From Apricaphanius iberus (taxonomy: Eukaryota > Chordata > Actinopteri > Cyprinodontiformes > Aphaniidae): a stretch of 64,000 bases of DNA. Both the position numbers and the translations under genes were made by a program. The notes under the pieces are model-generated. The model did not search any database. It saw only the letters and a list, made by a program, of their open reading frames with translations, and was not told where the DNA came from. Shown piece by piece: positions 33,286-46,274 of this stretch (position 1 is the stretch's first letter; each line of letters starts with the position of its first letter). The stretch spans positions 868,001 to 932,000 of the forward strand of contig JAPXFQ010002153.1 in assembly GCA_028564705.1 (NCBI GenBank). Reading direction: 5' to 3'.

Positions 33286-34074
33286 TAATTTAATATGGTT
33301 TATTGAACTCGTAACAATCCTGCTTCTGCTTTTATTCTGTGGTCCCACAAACGTCTTTCCCCTGACATCATCCTAAATGGCGTGTAATTCTAATTAACAC
33401 TTACTTACATAACACAGAATATTTAGTAGACACTTTGCATTGATTGGCTATGGCAGAAAGTGTATGTGTAGGAGGCAGGATATTATAAAAAATTGCCGGA
33501 GCATAACTTTAGGAAGAGTGCAATTTATAAAACGGAAATTACTTACTCAAAAGTTTGATAGATCTGAAACTTGTCATGTATGTAACTTTCTTTTGCAGGG
33601 CCCAAGTACAGTTTTAGTAAGGATTCTACACAAAGTTTTATAAATAAGACCCCATATACTATGTAATATAAAGCTGAGTGTCTTTGCATAGTTATGGTAA
33701 GAAATCTTATTGGTTGTTATAATCTGGGAATCAGTCTAAAACAATGGCAATTCTCAAAACAAAGATAAAATCGAGTCCTTTAGGTGTTTAAGTATTTAAT
33801 ATAACACGTTTGGACAAACATGGAGGGACAGAGTGTACTGACAACAGTTTCTCTCATATTTCCTCCCCAACCCATCAAATTCAAAACCTTAAATCGCATT
33901 TAACAATCACTGTTTATCTTCTAACAGCATGAGCCCAACATCCATGTCCAGGGTGTTCTTTTCCTGCCAGCCTGGGGCCTGCTGCCTGTGATAGCCCAGT
34001 AGTAAACTGTGTATCTATCTGACAAGGTCCAAACTGCTTGCTGACATCTGCCTGGCCATCTGATACATTACTTA
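33286..34074. other. Nothing recognised
   Basis: This flank of the gypsy relic might contain its leader or LTR, but no paired LTR or primer binding site could be found. Confidence 0.35.
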
Positions 34075-34640
34075 TCAGAACATTACAGATAGAAAAGACT
34101 TTGGTTTCTCTACATGACCTACTGTCCTAGATACACTCATTAAACCAGGGAATAAATAATCAAATCCTAGTTGCATAAATAAAATATTCTTTAACACTGG
34201 ATTAACAAGAGTCTCTAGATACTCCAGGAGGGAGCCCTGGGGCACCCCACATATGATTTCTGTCTGTCCTGATAAAAACGTACCTATTGAAGAAGTTCCG
34301 GTTCTTTCAGTAAGACTTGAACCAGCCAAGTACTGTACCAGAGAGTCCGACCGAGGTCTCCATACAATGATATATCATAGCTAACACTTTTAAAAAGCTG
34401 CACTGAGGTCCAAAAGTATCAGCACTGTGGTTCTATCACAGTCTATATTCATGCAGATGTCAATGAACACTTTGACAAGGGCAGTCTCTGTGCTGTGGTG
34501 AGAACGGAAACCAGAAAAAACAGTTTTTTCAATAATGTTGGAAGATTAGAGATTGCCCTGTTATTCAGTTTAATTCAGTTTATATATATAGCACCAATTC
34601 ACAACAGATGTCATCTCAAGGCACTTTATAAGAAAAGTGC
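34075..34640 (-). pseudogene. LINE reverse transcriptase fragment and separate LINE 3' tail
   Basis: On the minus strand EKTVFSGFRSHHSTETALVK, then RTTVLILLDLSAAF and FLSGQTEIICGVPQGSLLEY form the RT stretch up to the motif preceding the catalytic YADD (usually CGVPQGSILGP). It is disrupted and 3' truncated. At 34563-34640 the plus strand TTCAGTTTATATATATAGCA followed by TCATCTCAAGGCACTTTATA is an antisense LINE tail. On the minus strand this tail lies before the RT, so two insertions are abutting. Confidence 0.65.
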
Positions 34641-35640
34641 CGGGAAAAATCCAGATCCTGATCTATTAAGTTTAAGGTTCTGGCAACGAGTAATGAACAG
34701 TGCCAAACTCAAGGGGCGGAACCAAGCATACATGTAAAACTCTCACTGCACGCAATTGGATAACGCCAGAACCAATCACAACAATACACAGTGTGATGTA
34801 TCCAGAGCTACCAGCAGAGCTAACTGGTAGATTAAACTCTTGCTGTATCCAGTCGGCAAAACAGCAAAAACGTAATCCCTCACAATCCCTCACAACGTAA
34901 TCCCTCCTGCCACAATCGTCTGGGGGTTTGAGAAGACAGCGCAGAGACACAGAAAGAACAAAAGGAACTGATGTGTGAGTATGAGTTTGCATGTTCTCCC
35001 TGTGTTCCCTTGAGTAGCTAATGTGAGGTACTCCCACAAAAACATGCAGCAGTCCGGGGCTGTATACTGCCTCCTCCTGGCTGACTGGGGTGCCTGAAGG
35101 GATGGGGAGGATCTGGCTGGAATAACGTGATCCTTCCATAGAAACACTGCACCCTCAGGTGACAAGAAGGGTCTGCTCACTCCTCAAGCAGGAAGGAGGC
35201 TTGAGTGCTTCAGTGCACGGCCCTCCGACAGTTGGCAGAGGGAGAGCAATGCCCAGAACTGAAATTAGGTAGGAACACTGGGTGATAAATAATGTGAAAA
35301 ACTGTGGAATAAAGAAAATAAAAGGTTGATAACAGCACATGGAAGATGTTCAGTCACTGGGAGCATCATCTAGTTCTGCATTAACTTGTTGTCCAGGTTG
35401 TTCTTCTTTAGCAGTGGTTTGATTACTGCTGATTTTAAAGCCTTAGGAAAGACACCTGAGTTAACTATTTGAATCAGATCAAGCTCAATGACAGAGAAAA
35501 CTTTCTTAAGAAAAAATGTGGGTAAGATATAGAGGCAGCAAGAAGAATAGCTTAAATGGGTTATGATTTTTTTAAAGCAACATCTATAACAAGTAAAAAA
35601 AAAAGGAAATTTAAAAACAGATCAGAATAAATTTCATATT
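34641..35640. repeat. Probable interspersed repeat, unclassified
   Basis: The part 34690-34970 (GGGGCGGAACCAAGCATACA, AGAGCTAACTGGTAGATTAA, AGTCGGCAAAACAGCAAAAA) has the feel of a widespread teleost repeat, but its class and ends could not be fixed. GTAATCCCTCACA is duplicated near 34873-34905. The 155-residue minus frame over it shows no known motif. The rest to 35640 is featureless. Confidence 0.3.
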
Positions 35641-35835
35641 AGTCTGGAAAGGGTTAAAAAGCCATTTCTAAAGCTTTTTATGCCTCTGGGAACCACAATG
35701 GGAGCTACTGTCCACAAATTAAGAAAATGTTAAAGAATAGTAAACTTTTTTAGGAGTGGTCACACTATTAAAATTACTCCAAGAGCACATCAGTGATTTA
35801 TCAAAGAGGTTACAAAAGTGGAATCCTTTGGAAGG
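35641..35835 (+). pseudogene. Tc1-like transposase N-terminal fragment
   Basis: AGGGTTAAAAAGCCATTTCT, AAGCTTTTTATGCCTCTGGG, then CTGTCCACAAATTAAG and TACTCCAAGAGCACATCAGTG match in order the DNA-binding part of a fish Tc1 transposase gene (RVKKPFLKLFMPLGTTMGAT in one frame). A related copy is at 59860-62675. The rest of the element is missing. Confidence 0.55.
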
Positions 35836-38800
35836 TACTGTCATATTCGGATTAATCCTCATCCATAATAACCCACTTCATTCTTCAGGGAAACGTTTTT
35901 ATGCTGTCAGGATGGAGTGCAATACCATTGTTGTCACAGCCACTTTTTTCATATTTAAGAATCTACTCAACATCTGGGAATTGTGGTAGTTATTTTTGAC
36001 GGGGCTAAATATGTTTTAATTATCTTCAATCCGAGGTTTGTTTTTCTTTAAATTCAGGCCTGGGAAACATGGGAGAATGTGTGACTTTTGAGGACCTCTG
36101 AGACAAAGAGTTTTATTGCAAGGCTGTAAAAGCAAGGATGCTTAGATAAAAACTGGGAGGAAGGTTTGGAAGCAGATAGCCATAAAACCATAATTCTTTA
36201 TAATGAACCTTTGACCCAGAACAGAGACGACCCATCTTCTGACTCCAGGATTCTCTGACAGCAAATCATGGCTAAGACACTGTATGAAAATGTTCTGATT
36301 GGAGAGATTAGAAACGCCTAGAGGCCCGGTTGTCTATAAAGCTGTGAAATGAAGATCAGTTAATTGTTCAGATTTCTTTAAATCTGGACCACAGAGGAAC
36401 GACGGGGGCAAAATTCCTCTGTAAAACTGCAATTTGTTAATCTGTTCAAAATAAATGTTAAACTGGAAATTGGCTCCATTTTGTCTCTGCTTGAACATGC
36501 ATTGAATTACTTATGATAATTATTTAATTCAACAGAATGCAAACTAAATGTTCACTTTATGATGCCAAATAATTATTAACTGAATAAATCAGGAAGCAGA
36601 TTATGCTGGCTGTTTTAGTGACTTGTCTTCTATACCATTAAGATGCCCACACAGTGTTATGGCGGTGTTACAGATCAAACATCTATTTGCTTTACATGTG
36701 AACTCTAAGTAAAATCTGTAAAACAAATGTTGCAAATGTATATTAAATAGTAGGATGAGCATGGAATTTTTTTCTTAAAAGCTATCTGTTTAAAAAAGTG
36801 TTGTGCAGAATTAAAGTACACCATTTCTGTTAAAAGTTATATTTTAACTAAATACATAGTAAAATAATTATTTTTACGGGAAAAATGCTGTGTTTATATT
36901 TATGTTTTCCAGCTAATGTCGGGCGCCATTGTGGGTTGCCAAATACTTTAGTAAACAACCGCCTCTCAGAAAAGGAGAGACGTTACAAGATCTAAAACCA
37001 GAGTTACTTTAGGTGAAGCCTAGAACAGATGGACACAAATAACAAAACTTTCAAGACATCAAAACGCACGCAGAAATTGCTAAGTTTTTCATGCATAGGT
37101 AAGGTACTAATGGCTAAGATGCTAATGGCAAAGTTAGATGTTGGTCTAAACAGCTTTGCAATATTTGTGTTCATCATATGACGTTGATTCTATGAGAGTA
37201 CTGATCATGACCATAAATCTTCACACAGAGTAAAATCCTCCTGCTTTGTCCAGTATAGGAGGCTGACTTTCACTGCTGCATTGAATGGCTATTATAAATA
37301 ACATCCGTTCTAGCTAGCTTTCTATATTGACATAGGTCTCCGACCATGAACCTCAGTCAAATAAGCACCCTGTGAAATCTGTCGGGTGTTTTTGTGAATT
37401 CTAATGTAGGGGAGAGTGGAGGATACAGCCTCCGAAATAAGATGCTTAGAGAACAAGTACAAGAAATATTGTTTTTGATACATATTTTGTCATATTTATT
37501 TTTCATTTAGTATTTTGATATAAAATAAATGTATTAGTACAAAGTAGTCCTTGTTGCTGGCTGGTCACAGCTACAAACCTGGTATTTACACATCTTCCAA
37601 TTAAGTTTTGTTGTTGCAACTACAACCCCAACACACTATGTCACTTTGGTGCCCATATTCCATATTCAACCTTTAATGGAGTCATCACTTACTTTTAAAA
37701 TGTAATTTCTTAGGTATACTTTTAGTATTCTTGTTCAAAGAGAACCAAAAAAAAATGATGTTGAAACTATGTCCTGACCTGCATCCCATTTAATGTAAAA
37801 CCAAGCATATTTTCATTCAACTTAACATTCCTATTCACTTTATTCAAATTGCTTACACTGCCTACACACCTTTGGTTTTCACTGGCACCTCATTAAGAGG
37901 TTTTCATATGAAGGCAAAGAGTGTGGCTTGGTTAATTATCTCTTATGGACACCAAATTGTAAATGATTTAAGTTTAGATTAACTGTATGTATATTGCGAA
38001 AAATATTAACCATTTATCACCTTTCAAGACAAACGGCTAATTTCTGTCCAATCATTCCTAACAATAACTACAACTAATGTGCTTCACCAATGAAGCAGAT
38101 AAAGAGTTCTGCTAATGAATTTAGACAAACAGTTAAGTGGAACTGCAAAGAGAACACGTTCTGATCCAAATGATCACCCTGAACAAATTGCACTAATGGA
38201 CTGTAGCACTATGACTGCTATTATTTTGTAACAAAAACACTTAAGAGATAACCTAGAGTTGTTTTTCTTGATCTTTACCATAGCTGAAAAATCCCATCAA
38301 AGATCACAATAAATATATGATTAGATATTTTTAGTGTTTACTTTGTGGAAAGTGGAATTATAAAAAATGGAATTTTGAACTAATAAAATTGTTTGTGCAA
38401 TAATTAATTTGTGTCTGTCAGTTTATCTTTAGAAGATTTAATATAATTGTATCTTACTGCACCTTGTGTTCGGTTTTATTCATTTTTATGAAGTTAGAAA
38501 GCTACCATAGTTCACTGTCAGCAATTAAGATGGATTTATGGACTTTTTTTTAACTTATGAGTTGTAAAATAATTTAATCCATCAGATTAGCTAATCTCTA
38601 CATTTTCCACACTTTCAACTTTATCCAGAAATTAGATTCGTACATTTGATCAAAGTTGAAGAACCTCTTTGTTGGGATTCTGTGGCTTTGTGCTATAGAG
38701 TGGGTGTGTTAGTATTTTTTCTCCAACTTGCTCCTTGTTGGTCCTCATCACCATCCAGCTCAAAAGGGGAGCGGCTCCTGTGGGCTGACGCCAGCATGGT

Positions 38801-38849
38801 CTAGCAAGGTACATGGCCAAGTTGCTTCCTGAGAATCCAAGAAAGAAAC
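35836..38849. other. Long AT-rich stretch, nothing recognised
   Basis: Three kilobases without a supported gene or repeat end. A stretch near 36330-36480 with an AATAAA and TG-rich ends could be an LTR remnant, but no duplication or second copy was seen. Confidence 0.4.
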
Positions 38850-40130
38850 CTTGCTTAAGATTTTGGAACTTTCACTAACCTGCCTGTCTCCTCGTAGATC
38901 CCCCTGGGTTTCCAGTGGCTTTCCTCCAGAACCTTCCAAACCAAAGATATTCCAATGTCAATGTTCCTGCCTCTTCAGCCTCTGCATTGCTCCCCACATA
39001 CTAATCTCATCAATACTCGCCTACTCCTTCGCTGTCTTCAAGCTGCTTGCCGGTGCACCCAGCAACCACCCCACCTTAAGAAAAAGGGATTGTTGATGAG
39101 CTGAAAGAAAATGGCAGAAAACTAAACTCCAGGTTCACTATGACATCTACAAAAAAAGGCTGAACAGATACTATTTAACTTTGAAAGATGCTAGGGTTTT
39201 GCTCTTTTCTGAAATCATTAACCGAAATATTAATAATTTGCTGATTTTGCAACAGCTGAGAGACCAATCCTCCAATGACAGTAGCTCCTGAACTAAACTC
39301 ATCCAGGGCCTGCAATGAATTTGCCAGCTTTTTCACTGAAAAGATTCTAGCAATCAAACATTCAGTCTATACTTGAGTACAGAACCCACTACCAATGTCA
39401 TTCCCAATCAACACAGACCTAGATACAATTTTTGTAATCCATGAGATAAACCAAATAAACCTTGATGAAATCATTAAGCAATTTAGCTCCTACTGTTGCT
39501 GCATTGATGCATTACCCACAGCTTTTGTAAAGAAAGCTCTCCCTGTCATCAAGTCTGATCTGATACATATAGTTAACAAATCCCTCCTGTCAAGCCACTA
39601 CTAAAGAATAACAATCAGGACAACACATTGATGCAGAACTACATGCCAATCTTCCAATAATCAGCAAGATCACGGGTCACGGGGGGGGGGCTGGTGCCTA
39701 TCTCCAGCTGTCAACGGGCGAGAGGCGGGGTACACCCTGGACAGGTAGCCAGTCCATCACAGGAAAAAGCTGGGTTTAAACAGTTAAATAGTTTCCTAAC
39801 AATGACCAAAACATTTGATACTTATCAGTCCAGTTTCTGTGCTTATCACAGCACTGACACTGCCCTTGTCAAAGTTTTCAATGACATTTGCATAAATAAA
39901 GGTTGTGGTAAAAGCACAGTGCTGGTTCTGTTGGACCTTAGTGCAGCGTTTGACACTTGACCACATAATACTATTGGAACGACTGGAGAGCTGGGTCAGA
40001 CTCTCGGGAAGAGTATTTGACTGGTTTGAGTCCTACCTGAAGAACAGGGATTTCTTTGTTTCAGTAGGAAACTTTTCATCAAAACAAACCGAAATCACAT
40101 ATAATCAATAAAGATTTGGCCCTTTCACTA
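38850..40130 (+). pseudogene. LINE reverse transcriptase relic
   Basis: Plus-strand frames give, in order, AERKWQKTKLQVHYDIYKKR (RT upstream linker, near 39100), a decayed stretch to about 39600, YQSSFCAYHSTDTALVKVFN (near 39830), STVLVLLDLSAAFDT (RT motif A region with its catalytic Asp, near 39940) and WFESYLKNRDFFVSVGNFSS to 40080. The order fits an L2-like fish LINE. Frameshifts separate nearly all the blocks, and a Rex3-like tail fragment (39671-39765) is inserted. The 5' limit near 38850 is uncertain. Confidence 0.65.
39671..39765 (-). repeat. Rex3/RTE-like tail fragment, second copy
   Basis: It shares CTATCTCCAGCTGTCAACGG and GCGAGAGGCGGGGTACACCC with the copy at 17631-17761. It keeps the extra GACAGGT missing there but lacks the ATCC repeat end. 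No target duplication was found. Confidence 0.7.
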
Positions 40131-41419
40131 CCACCCCATCGTCCATATGACTGTTCAATCGATCTCCTGCCTGAGCTCCACTCCCATCTGGTCATCTGTT
40201 TAGTCTATTTAGTCTCTTAGGTTTTTCTTTGTTTCAAAAAAACAAAGACTTTTGTTGAGATAAATAACTACCTATTAGCAGAAGGAAGCATCAAATACAT
40301 TGTGTGACATTTATTTTTTCTTTAAAGGCCAAGTTTAAGTCTCGTGTTGCATAATTGCCATTTATTTCTCATTACTGCCTACCATATTCAAATATTTTTT
40401 ATGAATGTTTCTATTTTTATTATCTTTTTCAGTATAGTTGAGAATATCACTTTTATACCTACTCTTTATAGCAAAGGTTTGGAAGAATAGAGTTATGAAA
40501 GGGTGCTGTAAAAAGCAGAGGGGAGCATTAATAAACTTAAAGGGAGATTAATTTGAGATGAAGCAATGTTTTGTTTTTTCATATTTTTCAGGTTATGTTC
40601 ATAAGTACACATAATTTTTCTTGTATTCTATTTGTAATTGACACTTTTATATCCTGACATTACAAGGAGAGATATAAAAGGAAAGCAGCGCAATGGCACA
40701 TGTCAGATCATCATTGCTGCTTGTCAATCTCAATAAATACATCCTTATTTACTTAACCACTTGGAGCAGGTACATACATTAGATAAAATGGTAGGTGATG
40801 ATTAATGTAAACATGTGGGTGTTGGATTACATTGGGGATTGGAAGATAAGAGCCATATAGGTATGTATGTGTTCCAATATAGCTAATCAAAATCAAGCAT
40901 TAACATCTTTCTGCCTAGCTCCTAACTTCTTATTCTTAACTCCCACACCCACAAAAACGTGGCATCAGAAGAGCCCACAGTAAATATCTTATTTGCCACT
41001 CTAACCTGACTAACACATCATTCATGGATTGCTTGAAGACTTTTTATGTTTTTCTTCATGAATGGGAGTGTAATTTGCCTAAACCATACTAAGGTAATAG
41101 ACTGCAGGTAAAATGTAATGCACATCAAGGATGTGGTTAAAAAAAATCATTATTAACTGAAAAACTGAAAAAAAGGGAAACAAATGGATTGAGTATAACG
41201 TTTTCTGAACCAAGAACATTTTAGGTCCTTTTTGACCAAAACTATATCAGTACAATAAACCCCAAAATGTCCACCGGGCTTGAGTGGCCTAAAGAAAAAC
41301 ACAAGGTTCAGAATACGCAAAGATCACATGTGTGAAGTTGGAAAATTAGACAAATTCTTAATGCAAATCATTGAATACAAATCATTGGTCTTTGTAAAAC
41401 TAAAAACATAATTTCCCTA
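40131..41419. other. AT-rich stretch, nothing recognised
   Basis: No supported gene, repeat end or RNA structure. Confidence 0.4.
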
Positions 41420-42300
41420 AAACAGAAGAAAGTCTTTTCTAGCGCTGTGGAGGACTTTTGGCTCACCAATTTTTGCAGAATTGTTGTAGTTCAGCCAAAT
41501 TAGAGGATTTTTGAGTGTAACCCGCCTTTTTAGGGTCATGCCATAGCATCTCAATAAGATTCTGGTCAGGACTTTGATAAGGCAACTTCAAAGTTTTCAC
41601 TTTGTTTTTCTTTAGCCAGTCAGAAGTTGACTTGCTCTTGTGGTTTGAATCATTTTCCTGTGGAACCATAGTCAGTTTCCGTTTGACATCATGAACAGAT
41701 GGACGGACATTCTCCTTCAGGACTTTTATAGTAGACTGCAAAATTCATGGTTCCATTTATTACAGCAAGTCTTCCATGTCCTGAAATATCTTAACAACCC
41801 CATTGCACCAAAACAATAACCAACATATTTAGTAATGTATATTATGTTCTTTTTCTTAAATGCTGTGTTTCTTTTTCATCAGATGTAATAAGGCTTCAAA
41901 AAAAGATACATTATTATCTAGTCAGTCTTCAGAGTACTCTTCCAAAAGTCTTGGGGATAATCAAGATATTTTCTGGAGAAATCTGAAAGGAGCTGTTTTG
42001 CTCAGCAGTGGTTTTTGTCTTGAAACACTGCCCTGTAGGCCAAGCCTCTTTCTCTGAGCTTAACTGAGGCAAGTGAGGCCTGAAGTTCTTTGGAAGTTGT
42101 TGTGTGGTCTTTTGTGAACTTTTGGATGAATTGTTGCTCCACTCTTGAGGTAAATTTGGTAGGCCGGCCACTCCTGAAAAAGTCTGAAAAAGATTCCTTT
42201 TATAAACACAAATGTCAAGAAGAAAATATCAAAGCTCCACAAGTATGAAATGGTGAAAGGCGTGAAATTAATGGACTTCAAGTCAGGTTTATGCTGATTA
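41420..42300 (-). pseudogene. Tc1-like transposase relic
   Basis: The C-terminal part (41463-41741, minus) reads QENDSNHKSKSTSDWLKKNK, then YQSPDQNLIEMLWHDPKKAG and LAELQQFCKNW. These are the regions of the second catalytic Asp and the final Glu of Tc1 enzymes (PDLNPIE becomes PDQNLIE). The N-terminal part (about 42060-42175) has TFSGVAGLPNLPQEWSNNSS-like text followed by KTTQQLPKNF, matching the second DNA-binding helix-turn-helix block. The middle carries a deletion and stops, and no terminal repeats are visible. Confidence 0.7.
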
Positions 42301-43853
42301 CCAAAGCTAAACACAGCACCATATCAACATTAGGTGTAACAAAAATTTGATTTTGTAATCAATGGTTGTAAATTTACCAAATTAAGAGAACAGACTTTTC
42401 TGATCTACATTTTTTGCTTTACTTAATTGATTAGCATCATATTTAGAGTCCTGTATATAATGATGATGATGTTTATTATTATATTATATAATAATGTTAT
42501 ATTATTATTTCACAGGGTAAAGTTACTTTATCTTGAGTGTGTTTCTTCATTTTTTTACTTGTTCCCTCATACCTAAAGATATTCTTCAATCTAAGTGAAG
42601 ACAAATATTCTGCCTTGTTGTAATCTCTATACTAATTTATGTGTTTTAACAGCTCCATCTCATAGCCTGTTTAAATACAACATTAGACACTCACCTTAAA
42701 TGTATTTTGTAAGACTTCTTATGTGGACAGAAATTTGACATACCATGCACATTTTATTTGTTGATATGGACTCTGAAGCCCATATTTATTTAGTCTATTA
42801 CTAGTCTGGTACAGGTTTTTTCCATTGGGAATATACATGCTTTTTCAAACCTGTCTTGACATTTAATTCCTTTCATAATGAGTGATAACAGTATGCGGAA
42901 AACTGTATTCTAAAAGTAAAGACTGCTACTTCTTAGGCAATTGGCAGTCCAGATGAAGATATGCATAAAAAAATCCAGACTGCAGTAATGTGATACCTGC
43001 TTACACATTTTCTCTAGACATTTTTAACAGATAGGCTTCATAAAAAAACGTTCATACAGCAGTGTTGCATTTCATAAGCACCTTTTAGTTGTTAAAGACA
43101 CCTACCAACTCAAATTACAAATCAAATTCTCAGTATGAAATCAGCACTGCCTTATCACATATCCTCAGTCCTCACTGTTCTAGCACAACTTCCACTTATG
43201 GAGTATCCTGCTGAGAAAGTTTGATAAAAATAGTCTGATAATATTTTATCAGTATGTGACAAAACTGTGCCCACAATATTTTTGTAAAATCTGGGCATTG
43301 GACACTTGGATGAATCAACATATCAGACTTTTCATAAGGACTACAATTGTCTTGGATAATGAATAAACTGGCCATGTAAACATTTTTCAGATTTGCTCTA
43401 TATTCCTTAACCACCCGTTGGTACACAGCTGTCCTGGTCTATAAATTTGTTGAGAGCCTGTCGGTTGCCTTATATTGCCATCAGTTATTCTTTTTGGATT
43501 TTTTATTTTATTTTCATGTTTTGGATTTCTGATTGTGCTTTCTCTATTAGTTTTAAGATTTTGCTTCAATGATGCCTTGTCTCAGGTAATTAGCATAGTT
43601 GTTCTTTGGTTGAGCATTTTGCAGCATGTTTACTGCTTTCCTTAGGCCAACATTTTTACGTTACATTGTTGTTCATATCTGCATGATTATTTGAGGCAGG
43701 TAGCTTCCTTTACAGTCTTCCTTTATTTTCTGAGCTTAGTTCCATAACTGTCTCTGTAGCACCTTTGATTTTCTTTTTGCTTTTGCCCCCTTAGTTTTGC
43801 ATTTGAACCAGTGAAAACCTTGGATCATGACACTACTGTTCTGTTATCACAAT
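42301..43853. other. AT-rich stretch, nothing recognised
   Basis: Contains a (GAT)n/(TTA)n-rich patch at 42460-42510. Nothing else could be supported. Confidence 0.4.
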
Positions 43854-43965
43854 TAGGGATGCATGATACTGACACTGTTAACAGGGCCGATACATTCTAA
43901 TGTACTCGTATCAGTATTGGTTGGTTAACTGATACCATGAACTGATACTTAAAATGTGAAAAACC
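43854..43965 (+). repeat. hAT-like repeat fragment
   Basis: TAGGGATGCATGATACTGAC followed by GGGCCGATACATTCTAATG and several GATAC words is the form of a common fish hAT-type end (TAGGGATGCACGATA...). Only one end is visible. Confidence 0.45.
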
Positions 43966-45275
43966 TACAATAATTTCAGAATTTTCTTTTGTTTGTTTTG
44001 TGGTAAAAAAAACAACTTATCAATCCTCTGATGTCGAAAAGTCGTTAATTTGTGAGAGAAAATTTACATTTCTGTCATTTAAAGCATACATTTTGATATT
44101 TAAAACAAGATACTTTCTGACATTATAAAGTCAGAAACTTGAAAAAAAAAGCACAATAAAAATTTCTATGAATTACAAATTCAAACTTTCTACCTCTTAG
44201 CAACAACAAAGGCAATTTGGCAAGAAATATTTAATTAGCTATGTGCAGTCATTCCTGTGATTTTGGCTTTCAGTGCCCATAAATTTGACTCCAGAAGATT
44301 TAGTTTAGATTTGACATCTAAAAGGTTAGGCTGGAGACAGATCCCATCTTAAATCCTGTCCACCTTTCATCTGTTAGCTAATTACCTGTCAGGTAAAAAA
44401 AAAAAAGGAAAAAAAACAATATTTCACTGTGGAGGAGATCCAATCTCTCACCAAATAAGTCTTAAATAAAACTTCAATGAAATGTGTCCCGAATTGTCAC
44501 TGACATTTTTTATAAAGGTAATGAATTCAAATCAAAAGTACAAACACTGCATCAAAACATTAAACAGTGAGGAACCAAAACATTTATTTGACAAAATATA
44601 TTTTTTTAAACTATAACACAGCTTTATTTGACAATTTAGTTACATACTGTAACTTTATGTGATACATACTGTAAGGTGGCTTTCCATTCATACAGTTGTT
44701 TCAACTGTTTGAAGCCTGTGTGCCTGAATTATACAGTTGAAGTCATACAGACCTGTGGCACAGGAGATAGCAGCTGCAAATCCTAAAGAATATCAGATAA
44801 TGGCTACGACATTTCCAGGATGCTAAGTACTCAGGGGCAGTGCATGGGGCAGGAAAATGACAAGTGGAGTCTCTATGCTGCCTAAAACAATCAAGAGACT
44901 TGTCTGAGTGGAACTGAGCAGAAGCTTTGCCTTCTGGCTGTCAATGCGTATTGCTTGGCATTCCTTAAGCTGTCTAAAGGCTGCAGTATATAATGTTATT
45001 TTCGAGGCTCAGTGTCATTTTTTTGAGGTGAGTGTGCCACATAATTGTTTTCCTGCTTAGCAGTTGTCTGTCTGCCCAAAGCTATACATTTTATATTTAC
45101 TTGTGTGCTTTGGCTTCCCCTGAAGGTTGGTGTGTTGTATCGGAATGTATACAGTTTATTTGCTTTGTATACAAAAGAGGCTTCCATCACACAGTCAAGC
45201 CTCATTCCCAAAATAAAACATTTTCTAGTTCCAGAAACAATGGAGGTGTGTAATTGATTGTTTTCTTACCCTAAA
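43966..45275. other. AT-rich stretch, nothing recognised
   Basis: Homopolymer runs near 44395-44420 only; no supported feature. Confidence 0.4.
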
Positions 45276-45340
45276 CCACTGTTTCTCAAACTATTTCTGC
45301 TGGGCCCTCCTTTGTTGTATAAGGTCCTTTTCAGTAACTT
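45276..45340 (+). repeat. hAT-like repeat end
   Basis: CACTGTTTCTCAAACTATTT followed by CTGCTGGGCCCTCCTTTG resembles a frequent vertebrate hAT-type end (CAGTGTTTCTCAAACTTTTT...). No partner end was found. Confidence 0.4.
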
Positions 45341-45911
45341 TTGTGAGCCTGCTGTGATCTTACTTTATCTGCCAGGTGGAGGTATGTGCTTGTGCTCTGC
45401 ATCACTGAATATGGTTCATTGAACATGTGAAATATGCCACTGTATGTAAGTTTCATTACAAACCTGCTAACGTTAAATTTGTGGCCAAGATCACTGCCCC
45501 CTTCCTTCAAAAGGTGAGAAATTCATGTTGCTGTTTAAAGACCCTGGTCAGCACCTTCCCCCATGACAGTTATCAGGAGCCGTTGTGAAACAGAACAGCT
45601 GTTTGTCGCAGCCCATTTTTCTTGCGCAGTATTGAAAAAAATCATTGGCTTTGATAGGTTGTGTTTTGATGTAGTTGACTGTGCTGAAGAGATCAATCAT
45701 AACATCGTTTAGCTCAGGACTCGGCTGTTTAGACGTCAGTGCATCACAGTGTATAATGCAGCACCTGCTGTGCAATATTGGAGCTCCTCTGCTAACTCCT
45801 TGTGTTGCAGAGGAGCAGCAACTCTGCTCCAAAACTCCCACAGCCAGAGTATCTTACACTCCAGGAAACAGTTAACTGTTTTATATGGGGCGCCGAATGT
45901 AACATGCAATA

Positions 45912-46126
45912 TTTCGTGGACAGAATGACTTTTGTGTCACGAAATGCTATGTTACATCGTAACGCCGTTTGTCCACGAAATACACAAATTGGTTTGCATT
46001 GTGTCCACGAAACACTGAAGAGAGCACATCGTTTCGTGGAACAAATTGATTGGTGGCCTTTTCCTTTCGTGGACATAAGGCTGAATGCACTATTCACTGT
46101 CGTAGACGAAATTAACTTTCGTCCAC
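45912..46126. repeat. Cluster of the 10-base motif TTTCGTGGAC in both orientations
   Basis: About eight exact or near copies lie within 215 bp: direct at about 45912, 46032 (one change), 46065 and 46117 (one change); inverted (GTCCACGAAA) at about 45935 (changed), 45971, 46003 and 46102 (changed). Spacing is uneven. The open frame 45802-46173 over it has no known motif. The cluster could be transposase or regulator binding sites of an unknown repeat. Confidence 0.6.
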
Positions 46127-46274
46127 AAAAGTATTGTGTTGTGTTACAGAAATTATTACGTGTACAAAATTGATTGACAGACCCTTTTTTTGACTTTGAA
46201 CCTGCTTTATATCAAAACTTGAAAATCAATATTGATGTATACCAAAACCATGTTGATAGTTAGCAGGTTCTTGA

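Noticed and set aside
34983..35010. Another copy of the tRNA-like short repeat (GAGTTTGCATGTTCTCCCTGT)
   Set aside because: Only one landmark word matches and the flanking landmarks are missing.
34672..35139. 155-residue minus-strand frame
   Set aside because: Overlaps what looks like an interspersed repeat and shows no known motif or exon borders.
45802..46173. 123-residue plus-strand frame
   Set aside because: It spans the TTTCGTGGAC motif cluster; the text is explained by the repeated motif and has no known domain.
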